64,000 nucleotides of DNA from Protea cynaroides (GCA_028583415.1 CM053266.1:30352771-30416770), one strand, 5' to 3'; positions 11,656 through 25,680 are shown, counted from the stretch's first letter. Notes: a model not told the origin generated them from the sequence alone. A program made the numbers and translations.

Positions 11656-13004
11656 GGCGACCCACTTGGGTCAGAATATGGGCGGTCCAGTCGGACCGAA
11701 AGATGATCCTAGATGATCTATGGTTGGATTCACATTACACCTATCTAGATTCTGCATCCTAGGGGAAATGAACTGAGGGGTAAGGATCGTCCTAAACTAC
11801 CCTTGTCACTTACAACCCTGATTTTGGAATTGTTGGGCTAAGCTTCATGATTCTTGATTAAAACTTTTATCATTTTCCATTATTACCTTTCCCATGAATG
11901 TGGGTGCCTACATGCACGTCCCCACACCTAGGAATGTCTTCTATCAGTGTACATGCACGGAAGTTCGACTAGGGTGTAGCGAAAAGTAAGTTCTTGCCGA
12001 CATAAACATCATTCAATCATGGCATTAGCAAGCAGATCAGCATGGGTTAGGGTTAGGCCAAAATACGAGCATTAACCAGGGCAGGTTAGGGTTAGGCCCA
12101 ACCCTGTCAGGGTCAGGATTAGGGTTGTACATTTTCTGACCTTGGCAGGGTTGGACTGGATTAGGGCTAAGTTTCAATAGTCAGGGTTGGGGTTAAGGTT
12201 TTGAAAAACCCGGCCCAACCGGTCCTGTTGCAGCCCTAAGTAAGGCATCTAACGGTCCAAATTCCCATGTCATCCAACAATTATATTATATTTTGCTTTT
12301 TTGATTCTGACTCTAAAAATAGTAGAACATGGATCACCATCAACAAAGATCCGAAATGTCGTAAATGATCGAAGGAGATACTAAGACAAATGTGGACTAG
12401 TCATGGGTCTCTCCCACAATGAGGACCGATATGTACCAGCATAGTTTTCAAGAGAGATGGACTTAATTTTGGATGGCTGTCAAATGAAGATGTAGAACCT
12501 CTATATTGTGAAGCTTGTAGATGGGATAGGGAAATTATTTTGCTTAGGAATGTATTACATCCAACATAAGAATGTTTTTGTTTGAAAATATATTAAATAA
12601 TAAATATATATAGATTTTTTTTTTTTAATTCTCTTAGGCTCTTTGTGGTATAGTTTATCTTTATGTTTATGAGTTATTTAGGACAAAAAAATTATGAGAA
12701 TTGCTACTTCCAACATGTTCATATTTGGTGAAAAAAGATAAAAGCGATTTCCAAGTCCATGTGAACCCAGTTTAGCATAACCATATCTACAGTTCGTCAG
12801 TTCCACTTTCATGAAGAAAATTTCAATCGCAATGACCGCAACTCAATTTTTTTTTTTAATTCCAAAGAAAAATAAGATATCGATTGCAAAGATGTGTCAA
12901 GTGATACTCAATTTCTACTTTAAAATTTTGGATTTTAAAGTCATTCTATGAATTGGCTCTCTCACTAAGAGTTGGAATCCTGAGTTCGGATCAACTGATC
13001 AACT

Positions 13005-13140
13005 GTGCATGTACATGTACATGTACTCTATGGGAGTTTATCAGTACCATTGATGTAGTATGAGACCCACTTCTAGAGTGTGGGATCCACTAGATATGAA
13101 CAATGATGAGATCTCATAGAGAGTACTTATATATGTAGAT
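13005..13140. repeat. MITE-like repeat, copy 1
   Basis: Shares GCATGTACATGTACTCT, GACCCACTTCTA(A/G)AGTGT and GATCCACTAGATA with the copy at 26926-27060. The ends carry weak inverted similarity (ATGTACATGTACT against AGTACTTATATATGTAGAT). Class not determined. Confidence 0.55.
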
Positions 13141-14137
13141 GAACTATTATCCAACAGAGTTTATCAAATGTGATTATATTTCCAAATGACTCCTTGAGAA
13201 TCGGATTCCATCAAATCTAGGATCCAGAGTATTATCAATCACAACCTAAACCTACCCAAATTTGTTTTTGTGCTTCAAAATGGAGTTTAGGTAATGTCAA
13301 GAGGGGAAAAGGATGGAAACGTTTTTTAGGGCCTGCCCATTTTGCCATTGTTTTCTCTTGCTTATGTTGGTCCTTTCAAATTCAAAATTCATTTCAAATC
13401 TGGAATTGGGTTTGACATTTCGAGTCTTGTGCTAGCTTAACTTGTGAACTGATCAAACTGTAAATCCAATTTGAAAGCGAAGTTAAGTTGTCCACTAAAA
13501 CCATGTCCAATCAGATTTTGGTTCAGGATTCAAGAGCAGTCTGTCAATATGTTGATTCAAGATCAAGGTTCTAAGTCTATGTCTCGGATATGATATTGAT
13601 TATGTTCAAAACTGATCCAATTTACGAGTATGGGAAACTGACATATGGCCAATATTATATATAATAATATTAAAGTAGGGTCAGATCAGGAATTGATCAG
13701 GTCCAAAATCGATATGAATCAATCGATCTGTTACCGATTACTTAAACCTTAGTCTGAACTCCAGACTACACAATGAGCACCACTGACTTGAACCATAGTC
13801 TAGGACTCCAGACTACACAATGAGCACCATTGTTTTTGCGATGTAGCAGGGTCTGTCTGTTCCAGTCTATGACCTACCGTTTTCTTTGCTAAACAGTACG
13901 CCTAGGATAAAAAAAGATAGGTGGCATAGTGATCCCTACCAAAACGACTGAACACCGCATCTCGTCTTCAACTCATTCCGACACTGTGAGATCCGGCCCA
14001 TGTATCATGCTACAGAATTGCTATTATAGCAAGTCAGGAGAATTAGCTAGTCCTAAGCCACTATTACTTTTTGGTTTTAACTAGTAATTGGCAAGGGCAC
14101 ATAGCACGTATGACTGAAGTCCTACCCTGTTCTTATT

Positions 14138-14172
14138 GAAGGGTGTCCTAGTGTACAAAGCTCTCGCTATCC
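14138..14172 (-). mobile_element. Au SINE 3'-end fragment
   Basis: GAAGGGTGTCCTAGTGTAC followed by AAAGCTCTCGCTA matches the 3' end of the Au SINE family, of which a longer copy lies at 62835-63000. Only about 35 bases remain. Confidence 0.45.
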
Positions 14173-15092
14173 TATTATATTTTACATTAAAACAAAAGGA
14201 ACTGATAAAGAAAATCATGAGGTAAAAACCTTTTTGAGCCTTTGGCCCCATTTTATTTTAAGGTAAGATGGCAAGAAGTTTTAAAAAAAATTATAAGGTT
14301 TATTTTTTAAGAAAGAAAATGAAGGGATGTATTATGGTGTGATCTACCTATTTTAGACTCAAATTTAAAAATAATGTAAAAAAAAAAATTCGAAAAAATT
14401 AATATTTATTTGGTTTCTCAAACTTTTATTAACATTAGAGCATTTAATTCTTTTACTATTTAAGATTCCCTAGTCTTTTGAACTTTCATTAAAATTTAAT
14501 ATGACAAATTTATTTTCTTAATTTTTTCATTTACATACACTTAACATTGTCATTCCACTTGGATGGTATGCAAATTATTTAAATTCTGTCAATTTTAATC
14601 ATTATTGAAAAAACTATTGTAAGGAAAATTATTATTCATTATTGTTAAGTTTTGGAAAAATTATTGTAAACATTCAAGTGGAATGAAAACACCACGTATC
14701 TATTGATTAAGAATATACAATGAGATTTGTGGGTTTTATCTCGTGACCACTTCGATGTCTAAATCAATATGGTCTAGGATAAACAGAATGAAACTCAATG
14801 ATAAAATACCAAAATTCTTTAAAGAGGAAGAATTGAGATAATGAGTTCTGTAAGACATTCCCTTTCTAGTTCATCATGATATCAAGGTAAAAGGCTAGGT
14901 ATATATATATATATATTATATATATATATACATAAATTGTAGATGAATGAGACTTCACAGATGATAAGCAGTGGATTCGATTTCAATTCATTTCTAGCAT
15001 CCTTCTATTGTTAGCATCCTCTTTACTTTCGAGAAAAAAAAAAAAAAAAGGAAAAAAAAAGTCATCATCATCATGGGACGAGGAAACACGTT

Positions 15093-15103
15093 ATTGGTCC
15101 ATG
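15093..15103 (+). promoter_or_regulatory. ERSE-II-like motif upstream of PDI
   Basis: ATTGGTCCATG differs at one base from the ER-stress element II consensus ATTGG-N-CCACG. CCACG (15130) and ACGTGG (15147) cores also lie within 60 bases. PDI genes of this type are known targets of the unfolded-protein response, so a bZIP/NF-Y site is plausible. It lies about 270 bases before the start codon. Prediction only. Confidence 0.35.
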
Positions 15104-15365
15104 CTAATCAACTTTCGAATCGTTGAGTGCCACGTTGCAATAGCCTACGTGGTAATTATCCTTCCGTAAGGGCGGAACGGGCGGGAGGAGTCCCCCACTC
15201 AGTTCCCAGCGGTCTACTGTGAGATCGTGAACTCATTCTCTCGCCTCTGCTTCTTTCAAAACCTAGAGATCTCTGCATTTTTCCTTTACGTCAGATCTAA
15301 GCTTAGAAAGCTCAGAAGCTCATAGTCTGTCATTCTCTCCGGCTCTGTCCGAGTTTGCTACAGCA

Positions 15366-18265
15366 ATGGCGACTCGGATCCTACTCGTTCTTTCCTTCTC
15401 TGCGCTTCTCATCTTTAGTAGCTTCTGCTCTGCATCCGCAGCTCCCTCTAAAGAGTCCTCTAAGAAAGACGAAGATCACGACGAAGATCTTAGTTTCCTC
15501 GAGGAAGATGAGGAAAAAGGTCCCATTGACAAGCCCTTTGCTTCAGATCCAGAATATTACGGCGATGACGCTGATGAAGATTTCGATAATTTTGATGATT
15601 TTGATGGAACATATCCCGATCAGGAGTCGTATTCGCAGCCGGAGGTAGACGAGAAGGATGTCGTTGTGCTGAAAGAAGGGAATTTCAGTGATTTCGTGAA
15701 GGAGAATCGGTACGTGATGGTTGAATTCTACGCCCCGTGGTGTGGACACTGCCAGGCTCTTGCCCCGGAGTATGCCGAAGCTGCGACGGAATTGAAGGGA
15801 GTGGCGGCACTAGCGAAGGTGGACGCTACTGAGGCAAATGAATTGGCGCAGCAGTATGATGTGCAGGGCTTTCCAACGGTGTACTTCTTCATTGATGGAG
15901 TTCACAAGCCTTACCCCGGCCAGAGAACCAAGTAACAGCTTTGATTTCTTCCTGTTCTTTCTGCTTAATTTTCTTCTTAATTTCAGTTCAGATTATATAG
16001 GATGCCGTGGTTGAAGTGACGACTTTTGCTTAATAAAAAATAGGCTTTTTATGAGTTCTTAGCATCTGAGATACTATCTAACTACTTGTTTTCCACTGGA
16101 TCTTCAGTGTTCCTACAAACATCAAAGAGAAGAAAATCGTTTTCATTTGGACAACTGATTTCATGATCGAGACTTAATAGCTTCATTATTTGTAATATTG
16201 TATTATCGAAATTCTTCTTTAATGGAATCTGGATGGAGATCCAAACTAAATTTTATTTATTAATATAATTGTACAGTACGTTCCTTGTAGGTTGGAGATT
16301 GTTGGCTGTTAGACATAATTATAATTATAATTATTTAAATTTTTGTTTATATTATTGGGTTGCATATATCGTAGATATTCTTTATAATTTATATGTTTGC
16401 ACAATTGTTCTGCCTCAATACAACAAAATTAGTACTTTGATTTTGGGTTGGCCCACTGAACACACTTATATATTAACTTATACCCACCTGCTTCTTTAAT
16501 TGAGCAACACCACGATGCTTTGTTGTCATGTTCTATTTCTTGGATTGGGCTGCATCTCATTTGTTGTAATCTTTGGTTGTGGATCTTCATCACTTTCTTC
16601 TACTATTCAATATCATTTGCACTTTGCATCACTAGCAAATCCTGACCCATTTTCTATATTTTTAATGGATGGCTTAGTATTTGATGCTCATTTTCCTTCA
16701 GGACAACATCATTATTTGACCTATTACTAATTCCTTTGTAACACTATTGCCTATTCATATTGTCATAATCCTTGATTGGATGCAAATCTTTTGTATTTTT
16801 TATACAATTAGGCAAAAATTGATGATTTCCAAGTGGCTGCAAATCACAGCATTACTTGGATCATCCTCTCCTGTCCCTTTCATTTTTGCCATAGTTTGTT
16901 TTTGTGTTCAAGTTGCAGAAATGACTGTTCCTATTCAATTTGAAGTGAGCTGATGGTTTAAAACTAAAAATGACAATTTCAAAGTGTAACATTGATAGGG
17001 AGAATTGTATAACTCACTTGGAACTGATCGAGTTCTTGGACAATAATTGATTGAAATAAATATTTGTTTATTATATGTATTTGTGCATTAGAATTAGAAT
17101 GTAATGGATGAAGTGAAGAGGTGCATCCAGAATGTGGTGTGATTGATGCATTCCTTTAAAATTGAAAGCCAAATTTGATAAGACAGTTATATGACCAGCA
17201 ATGATGTATGGAGCTTAATGTTACGAAGTGAAGAAACATCATATAAATAAACTTAGTATAGCTGAAATCAGGATGTTGACATGGATGAGTGTAAAACTAG
17301 AAAAGATGAATAAGGAATGAGTAAATAAGATCTAATTTAGGAGTAGCTCTGAGACATGATAAGTTGTGAGAAATTCATTTGAGATGGTATGGAAATATGC
17401 AATCAAGGCCTTTGAATGTTATTGAGGGATGATTTGATTCATATTGAAGGAGCTAAAAGAGATAGGGGTAGGCCTAAAATGACTCTAGGAAAGTGGTGAG
17501 GGAAGACATGGACAGCATAGGCCTAGTAACAAGTATTAGCTTTCATAGAGTTGATTGGAGAAAAATGATCCATGCAGTTGACCCCATTAGATGGGATAAA
17601 GCTGAGTTGTATGTATTTGTGCATAATAGTTGTTTCATTTTATACATGTAACTCTCGTATCACCTGGACATTTTTTCTTTTTTCAAAAGTTAATGATGTA
17701 GGACAGCCTAGGATTTAGGTTTCCTACACTTACAACTAGCAGATATTAGGTTACTAAGGTTTGGCTAGTTAGGACAAGGGGACAGCAGCATACATGACAT
17801 GCATTTAAAAATTAGAGCTGAATTCTTCTATTAGCCAATGAGCAATATATACGTAGCCTGTGTTTTACCAGCTCAACAATGTTCAATTAAAGTGACGTAG
17901 GACTCAGTTTTATAGGCAGCATTTATCAAATTCTGATACATGAAATTTCAGTTTTCTTAAAATATTACCAGCTATGTTTTAATGCATAGAATCCAGTTTC
18001 ATGTGATTCAGTAACAGCTCAATATAGAGGAAATAGAAAACTAACCAGTTTAGCTATATATCAAAGGGGTAGGTTAGAACTCTGTTAACAAGGATGCTAC
18101 CAACAGAAACACAAAAACAGAAAAGGAACAAAAGGGACAGCAATATATGGCTAACAGTAACAGGTTATAACAACGGAACAGATTATTACTGTTAATCAGT
18201 AACAGAAAATTAAGGGACAAAAAAAATTTAAAAACAGAATTTCGTTGGGGGGTCTTAAAGTGGGG

Positions 18266-18347
<82 letters not shown>

Positions 18348-18402
18348 CAGTAAGAGGGATGAAGAAGAGGGGTAGGGGATCAGATTTGATGCAGGAAGAG
18401 GG

Positions 18403-18483
<81 letters not shown>

Positions 18484-21400
18484 CATTTCCATTTCATATT
18501 GTATAATATTTTTCAGCAAAATAAATGGACTTAAAGGCCTACACAGTGAAACTGTTGGGGGTGGGGAAGTTGTTGGAACAACTTTTTACAACTTCTGTAA
18601 TTACAGAAAATAAAAATAAAAGAAAAAACTAAGTGTTAGTGGGGGTACAGCAAACATGTGAAAAAGAACCGCGGGGGGTTGGGGGGGGGTGTTACATGCT
18701 GGAAAAAAAGAAGAAGAAGAAAAACATAACATAATTCAAATTACAAAAGACAAACAGAAATAGAAAATGAATTTTTTTTGGGTTGGGGGGGGGGAAATAG
18801 AAAATGATAAATAGAAATAAAAACAAACAATTTCTAGAAATAGAAAATAAACAGAAAATAAATACTGTAAAAAAAAAAATTCAAAATGCTACTGCTGCTC
18901 CTAGCCAAGTGTTAGCCTCGAAACTTGTCATCGAACTATAGAAGATTTTTTTTTGGGGTTGGGGGTGGGGGGAAGGCTGGAATCTATGCCTCCTCCTGTG
19001 GTACACTCGAAAGGTTGGATCAATCACTATGATGTCCTCATCAATTAAAAGAGAACATTATTAAAGTTTGAAAGGAAGAATTAATTGGGGAGGAGAGGAT
19101 GCTCTAACAAACAACCAAAACCATTGCATGTCAACAATTAACAAATGCAAGTAAATTCCATGTAGAACAAAAATTTCATTCCTTGATGATTAACTCCCTC
19201 TTGTCTTGAACTGCAGTTCTTTAGACTCAATTACAAAGCCTATAAAAAGATGGTCTCAAAGATAAATACAGTCTCCCCTGGACAAGTCGTCTTATTAAAC
19301 CTGGCTGTTTTTAGTTTTTGCCATAAGCCCAAGCAATCTCGATGTGTTTCGATGTGTTTTACCCTCTTCCCAATAAATAAATTAGATTATGGCATATCTG
19401 GAAAAAGAAATATATCTAGCTTTAACTAAAAAAAAAATGATCATCTTGAAGCTGACAGTTGTTTATAAAAATATGAGAGAATCAGGTGATTCTAAAGAAC
19501 CCCAAGAAGTAAGACCATGCTGATCAAGAGACAGGTTCACAGATCAAATGGTCGTGTTCTGATTCTACCTTCAGTTTTACAGAAGATGCCATATAAAGTT
19601 GTAAAATCCATACTTATTTCTACAATACATAGAAATACTTAAACAAGAATTTGGTTAGTTAAGTATGTGAAATATTATAGTAAATAGTGAGATCAACTTA
19701 CTTCCTCAAAGTTGTATTGAAAGTAAGAATTTTTTTCATAAATAATAATCATGAGGGATACTGCTTCTGTTAGAACTAGATTCAATTTTTTTTTTTTTTA
19801 GTTTCTTTGTTTTTAATAAATTCTAGAACAATTTTAAGGCAATCCTTGTTTGGTTATGACAAATTTTGAGTTGATATCCTGAGAGTAAAGATCAGAAGTA
19901 TAAATTATTGCTCTGTTTCCTTTGTGAGACCTGATCTTGGTGAAAATGGATAGTTTGTTTCACAAATACACTTATATGGTGAAGTCTGATAATTCAATTT
20001 ATTCTACAGAGATGCTATTGTGACTTGGATTAAGAAGAAGACTGGACCTGGTGTTTACAACATAACTACAGTAGAGGATGCAGAACGGATATTGAATACT
20101 GAAGATAAACTGGTTTTGGCTTTTCTTGACTCCCTTGTGGTACTTCCTTATACTTCTAGTTTTCTTCTACCAGAAAATGATGTACTGGTTTAACAACTTT
20201 CAATTTACCTGAACTTGTTCCCTTCTTTTTTCCTTTTGCTTTTGAATAAATGGGTAATGATTGATTACTCAGTTTTCTAGTTGTCCATTAGTGGAGTAGT
20301 TAGGTCATATTAAGGTTATGTTGATTTAATGAAAATACAAGGGTATCCATATGTTCATTAAATTTGATCTTGGTTTAATAATTTTTTTAATTAGATCTGG
20401 AAGTTTAAGACCTGATGAAACTGGTTTTGTTATTTGTTAGAACAGCGTATTCATTTGTTCCTTCAATGTCAGCACTTAATCTGTATATCATTCCGGGCAT
20501 TTGTAAAATTCAATTTGATCAGCTCTGTAACTGTGGTGTTTCCATCAATAGAAGCATTACGTTAAACCTTCTTTTCTTCTAAAAATCAACTGCTGTCTTT
20601 TTTATTTAAAATTTTGAACTTGTGATTCAATGGAGTTTCTATGTGTTGAGTTGGAATCTCAAACCATTTTAACCAATAGAAGATGTGAACTGTGAAATCA
20701 TAAGAACACAAACTGCTCAGTGAGAGGGGCGGAATTGAGTCTTTAAATCAAAGGTTGATTTCAATTTTGAGATTGTGAACATTCATTTGGTTGGAGTTTA
20801 CAGTTTACATCATCTTAATTATGATCATTGGTCTCTCATTGATTTGGTTTCTCAAATAACATCAGGGTCCAGAAAGTAATGTTCTTTCTGCCGCATCAAG
20901 ACTCGAAGATGATGTTAACTTCTACCAAACTGTCAGTCCTGATGTGGCGAAGCTGTTCCATGTTGACCCTAAAGTTCGTCCTGCTCTGGTATTGCTGAAG
21001 AAAGAGGCGGAGAAATTAAGCCACTTTGGTTAGTTCCCTTGATATCTTTGCATGGGTTATGTGCTCTGAAATGGTTGAATCATCAAAATAATTAGTGCTT
21101 GGATTTTTATTTCTGCAGATGGACAATTTACCAAATCCGCGATAGTCGAGTTTGTGTTTGGTAACAAGCTTCCTTTAGTAACCAAATTTACTAAGGAAAG
21201 TGCTTCTCAGATTTTTGAGAGTCCAATTAAGAAACAGGTAGTATGATATTCTGCTTATTGTGGTCTGATTTGAAGTATGCACTACCTTCTTGGATTGGTG
21301 GATTTTAATGTTCCATGTTTTTTATGTCAATTACTTTTTGTTCTCAGATTTTGCTCTTTGCCACTTCAAAAGGTTTAGAGAAAGTTATCCCAATATTTCA

Positions 21401-24235
21401 GGAGGCTGCAAAGTTTTTCAAGGGGAAGGTAACTTTAGACTAACATCTTGGAGAATTTTTCTCCCTGCCACTGGTGTTATACTTAATATCAGTTCACAAC
21501 CCTGAACGGATTTCAAGTTGGCATTTGGATTTGATTCACTAGGCTGGTATTCTCAATGAGTATTTGGAATGTGCCTAACAAATATACCCAACTGACTACT
21601 GAGTTGTTCAGGGATCTGTTTAACTTGTTAGCCAATTTAAATTGGTCTATCCAATGTGTAATTTACATAAGCTAAGATGTGTATCGTTTCTTTATTCTTA
21701 ATGGGACTTCTGTGAAATTATATTCTGCTTTCTATCAGCCAAAGCTTAAATGTCTGGCTTAGAATTCATTCCAATGTTTTTGATTCACTGCAGCTTGTCT
21801 TTATCTACGTTGAAATGGACAACGAAGAAGTTGGGAAACCAGTTTCAGAATTCTTTGGTGTTACTGGAGATGGTCCACATGTAATTTTATCTTCTTTCTT
21901 TATCCTGATTGTTTGTATACTGTAATGATGAAATGCTAGGCATGCAAGATCTGGGGATTAACGACTGTATTATGAATTTCCATTGGCCACAGGTGCTCGC
22001 ATACTCAGGAAATGATGATGCTAAGAAATATGTACTTGATGGTGAAGTGACCTTAGACCATATTAAGGTTGAAACGCCTGAATCATTTTCAGTCTATCCA
22101 ACCCCCCCAAAAAAAAAAAAAAAAAAAGAAGGCCTTCTTTTGGATCTATATGGCTTTCCATAATATATAGACCACAATTTGCTTCTAAATTTGAGAGATA
22201 ATTGATCCGATATGCATTTTTCAGTTCTAATGTTCTTCTGTTGTCAGGTATTTGGGGAGGATTTTGTGGAAGACAAGCTTAAGCCTTTCTATAAGTCGGA
22301 ACCAATTCCTGAGACTGTAAGTTCATGTTTTGTTGCTTTGTTGTTTTGTTTCTTAAATTCCATCTATCTTCCTGAGCCAACTTTGTTTCATATGAATATT
22401 CGATCAGAATGATGGAGATGTGAAGATAATAGTCGGAAATAACTTTGATGAGATTGTGTTGGATGAATCAAAGGATGTTCTCCTTGAGGTAGTAATCTGC
22501 CTGCATTGTTAAATCTAGAGGCCTTTAAAATTTCTTTTTCATTAATTTTTCTCTTTAATTGGTATGATTCTGATGTTTAGCTATGAACCAGATCTATGCA
22601 CCATGGTGTGGGCACTGCCAAGCACTGGAGCCCGTTTACAACAAACTTGCCAAGCATCTGCGGGGTATTGATTCTATTGTCATTGCCAAGATGGATGGAA
22701 CCACCAATGAGCACCCAAGGGCAAAGGTCTTGATCATGAACTTCAATCTATAATGAGTTGTTTTCTTACACAAACATTAATCGACTGTCTTGAAGTTGGT
22801 AATGAGAATGTCCCTAAAAATGTATTTGCATCTCAATCGTATGGTTTTTGATATCTTTGTTCAACTGGGATGAGTAACATGCTGATTTCTACCCTAAGTT
22901 CTCAAATTCGATCCTTGAGATTGTGTTATTGATTTACCTCAGAACTAATTAGCGATAACAATCATGTTTTCAGGAATTTTCCATTTTGGAATAGTTGATA
23001 TCCATTGACAATGCCCTTTAATATCTGGGCATGCCATCAGTTGAAACCCAAGAAATTAGGTGGGAAGTGGACTGGTATCCATCACCTTGCTTTTGTGTCT
23101 TTTCCATTTTATAACATGTTTGCATGGTTTTACTCTATGGATGATACATTTTGTATTTTATTCTTTTCAGTATTAAGATTTTCCAGTTAAGTGAGTGCCC
23201 CAAAACAGTACCCATGAACTATTACTTTTTAACTTACAGATTATTTTCTCTTTATACCCTTGTCCCACCTTTTATTACCACAACCATTTTTCAACAGTAA
23301 TTCTGATGGTTAACTGCACACATTTTTACAAGAAAGTCCATCTCATCCATGCCAAAAATAAAAATAAAAATGTGGCCATTCTCATTTTAATTGGACCTTT
23401 GTGTTGGGGGAGCAAGGCAATGATGCACCATATTGACACTAAACTGATGGGTAGAAGGTGACGCACTCTCAGTGAATCTGGACCCATTTTAACTGACGTT
23501 ATTTGCTTTAGCTTCCTAATGCTTCTACATGACCATAATTGAGCATGGATTTTCTGTTTCTGCTGTTACTAACACATTTTTCTGTGAGGGTAAACTGGCA
23601 TTTGGCAAGACAACCATAGAGGCATAGACTAAATTATGATTGATGTCCCTTGCACAAGGGTATATACTAATTGAATCTTGACCTTTATAATGTTGGCCTT
23701 ACTGTTTTAGCATTATAATGCTTCTATGCAGAAGCTTGTTTGGAAGTGCTGATTATTGATTTTGCTCTTTCTAAGGCTCTTGGTCCTAGTCTTTTTTCCA
23801 CCTGTGAAGAGAATGCCCGAAAGGAGAAAAGGACATAGGGGAGCAAAAAGTTTATACTAATGAAAAATCTTTCTGATTTGCTTTTGCAGGCTGCTGATGG
23901 ATTCCCTACGCTTCTCTTTTTCCCCGCGGGAAGTAAAAATTTTGATCCGGTAAATGGAGCTAATGACTGAAAATTATTCTTGCTTCAGTTCTTATTATTT
24001 TTGGTATGAATTAAAACATCTACTAGTGTTTATGTAACGACAACATATGGCTTCTTTCTTCAAACAGATTCCTGTTGAAACTGATCGTACAGTGGTGGCA
24101 TTCTATAAATTCATCAAGAAGCATGCATCAATTCCTTTCAAGCTGCAGAAACCAGCTGGTTCTCCAAAATCTGATAATGCTGATGCTAGTGGAAGCGAGA
24201 AAAGCAGCTCTACTAACATGAAGGATGAATTGTAA
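15366..24235 (+). CDS. PDIL1-4: Protein disulfide isomerase, PDIL1-3/1-4 type (12 exons)
   Basis: Exons: 15366-15931, 20010-20139, 20866-21028, 21119-21237, 21348-21428, 21794-21880, 21993-22067, 22248-22316, 22408-22488, 22592-22726, 23890-23949, 24068-24235. All junctions are GT-AG, frames join cleanly, and the product is 577 residues. It forms and rearranges disulfide bonds in secretory proteins in the ER lumen. A signal peptide (MATRILLVLSFSALLIF...) is followed by an acidic Asp/Glu-rich stretch (about 35-90), a first thioredoxin domain with APWCGHC in exon 1, two redox-inactive b domains, a second APWCGHC at the start of exon 10, and the C-terminal KDEL retrieval signal. The acidic N-terminus and the order a-b-b'-a' match plant PDIL1-3/PDIL1-4, whose usual length is about 580-600. 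Which of the two paralogues it is cannot be decided from sequence alone. Intron 1 (4.1 kb) carries a LINE relic, large microsatellites and G-rich tracts. Confidence 0.95.
17092..17616 (+). mobile_element. RTE-type LINE 3' fragment in PDI intron 1
   Basis: Translated pieces in shifting frames match the C-terminus of plant RTE LINE proteins: MDEVKRCIQN..., then a Tyr-Gly-Ala-like motif (ATGTATGGAGC), HHINKLSIAEIRMLTWM and later RDRGRPKMTLGKVV-like words with many frameshifts and stops. The same family occurs at 42059-42661. Both are decayed 5'-truncated copies in sense orientation to the window. Confidence 0.7.
18268..18345. repeat. (AT)n microsatellite
   Basis: About 38 AT repeats in PDI intron 1, 60 bases before a long (AG)n run. 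Confidence 0.97.
18408..18480. repeat. (AG)n microsatellite
   Basis: About 36 AG repeats in PDI intron 1. Frames through it read Glu-Arg or Ser-Leu repeats and are not genes. Confidence 0.97.
18668..18975 (+). other. Three T-run/G-run tracts in PDI intron 1
   Basis: G-rich tracts of the form GGGGTTGGGGGGG occur at about 18670-18692, 18779-18794 and 18954-18972, the last two directly after runs of eight or nine T. Each has enough G-runs to be a quadruplex candidate in the sense strand and in the transcript. Confidence 0.6.
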
Positions 24236-24376
24236 TTTAATGGGTTATGCTTATTTATAAGTGATCACGTTAGATGGGCGGGGAGGAAGTTGACATTTGT
24301 GTAGGTGAGCCAGTGGGTAGGCAAATTTTAGTTTTTCTTGTATTAAATTTTGGCAGTCAATCAGTAGAGAAAATGC

Positions 24377-24382
24377 AATAAA
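24377..24382 (+). terminator. Candidate poly(A) signal of the PDI gene
   Basis: AATAAA about 140 bases after the stop codon, in an AT-rich 3' flank. Plant polyadenylation signals are loose, so this is only a candidate. Confidence 0.4.
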
Positions 24383-24429
24383 AGTATGCAATTAAAATTG
24401 TGCCATCTTAATAGGAAAACGAAGCATCT

Positions 24430-25646
24430 ACGGATGGTAGCCAAATCTCTCCTCCGGGTTTCAGCAGGGGAGGGGGCACTCCCATTGGATGGACAGCACC
24501 TGGGGCTTAGGTGAATTCAAGTTTTCCATCCGAGCCGACACTCCCTTGTTGGCTCGGATGGAGGACTCAGGTCAAGGAATCAAGTATCGACACAATACGC
24601 GTCGTATTGGTTGATATATATTGGTATCGACACTAGTCGATACAATATAAGTCGATTTATCTTATTTTTTAAAAAATGTAAAGTATCATAGTGTATTGAT
24701 CGTATCGAGCTGTATCAGTTGGATATGTATTGATAGGGTCGATACGTATCGATACGGTAGATACACAAATGCTATATTGATACATTTTTAAAGTTAGATT
24801 TTCTTAAAAAAAAAAAAACAAAAAAAGCATGTATCGACCAGTATGGAGCCGTATCGGTTCGATACTGGTCGATACAGCCATAAGTATCGAGCAGTATCTG
24901 TATCGACCAGTATCGAAATATGGGAAAATATTATTCTGTTTGTCATTTGTAACAAAGATGAAGTTCTTCCTCTTTGTTAAACTCAATTTTTCCTTGAGAT
25001 TTGTCCAAAATACCATAGGGTTTTGATTCTTAACCTTAAAACGACTGGAAAGGAGGTATTAAAAACTTTCTTTGTGAAGATTAGAAGTTGAAATCATCTC
25101 TTCAAGCTTCAAAGGTGGAAAACCTTAAAGATATGATTTTGAACTTCAATTTTTTTTCATATTAATTTGATTTTTGTATTGTTTTTTCTCATGAATTAGT
25201 GAACTATGGTCCTATTTGATGAATGCATGCTATATACATGAATTTAAACACTGATTTGAAATTCGATTTGAGAAATTTTTGAAGAACAATACAAATTTTG
25301 AATTTTTATTTTTTTCAAAAATTAATCCTTTGCTCTTCTACTACTCATATAAGATGTGTAGACCATTGATCTACCATCTTTGCTTCTCAGTGGTAATTTT
25401 TGAGTTTATTTTTTATTTTTTGATTAAAAAAATAGATATATAATTCAGATAAATTATTTTTTTTTCATGTAAAATTTTACTACTACTACTCTCTCTCTCT
25501 CTCTCTCTCTCAATTTTTATTCTTGATTGATTCCCTGTTTTTGTCGTGATTTCTATTCTTGATCGACCACTTATCTGATTTTTAATTTTGAGTTTTTTTT
25601 TTTTTTTTTTTTTGCAATCCTCATTTACTATTGCATTTACCTCCAC

Positions 25647-25680
<34 letters not shown>

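Larger units (their letters stand above)
11656..15090. other. Intergenic, no gene seen
   Basis: Mostly AT-rich. Small features are a G-rich stretch of AGGGTTAGG-like words at 12040-12240, a MITE-like repeat near 13005-13140, a tandem duplication around 13757-13830 (CTCCAGACTACACAATGAGC twice), a short Au SINE fragment at 14138-14172 and an (AT)n run at 14899-14932. Confidence 0.55.

Noticed and set aside
12040..12240. AGGGTTAGG-like words suggesting telomeric sequence
   Set aside because: The plant telomere unit is TTTAGGG in perfect arrays. Here the words are irregular, interspersed with CCAACCC and AACCCGG words, and not tandem. More likely a decayed MITE-like repeat.
18359..18613. Glu-Arg or Ser-Leu repeat frames
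   Set aside because: They are translations of (AG)n in a PDI intron.
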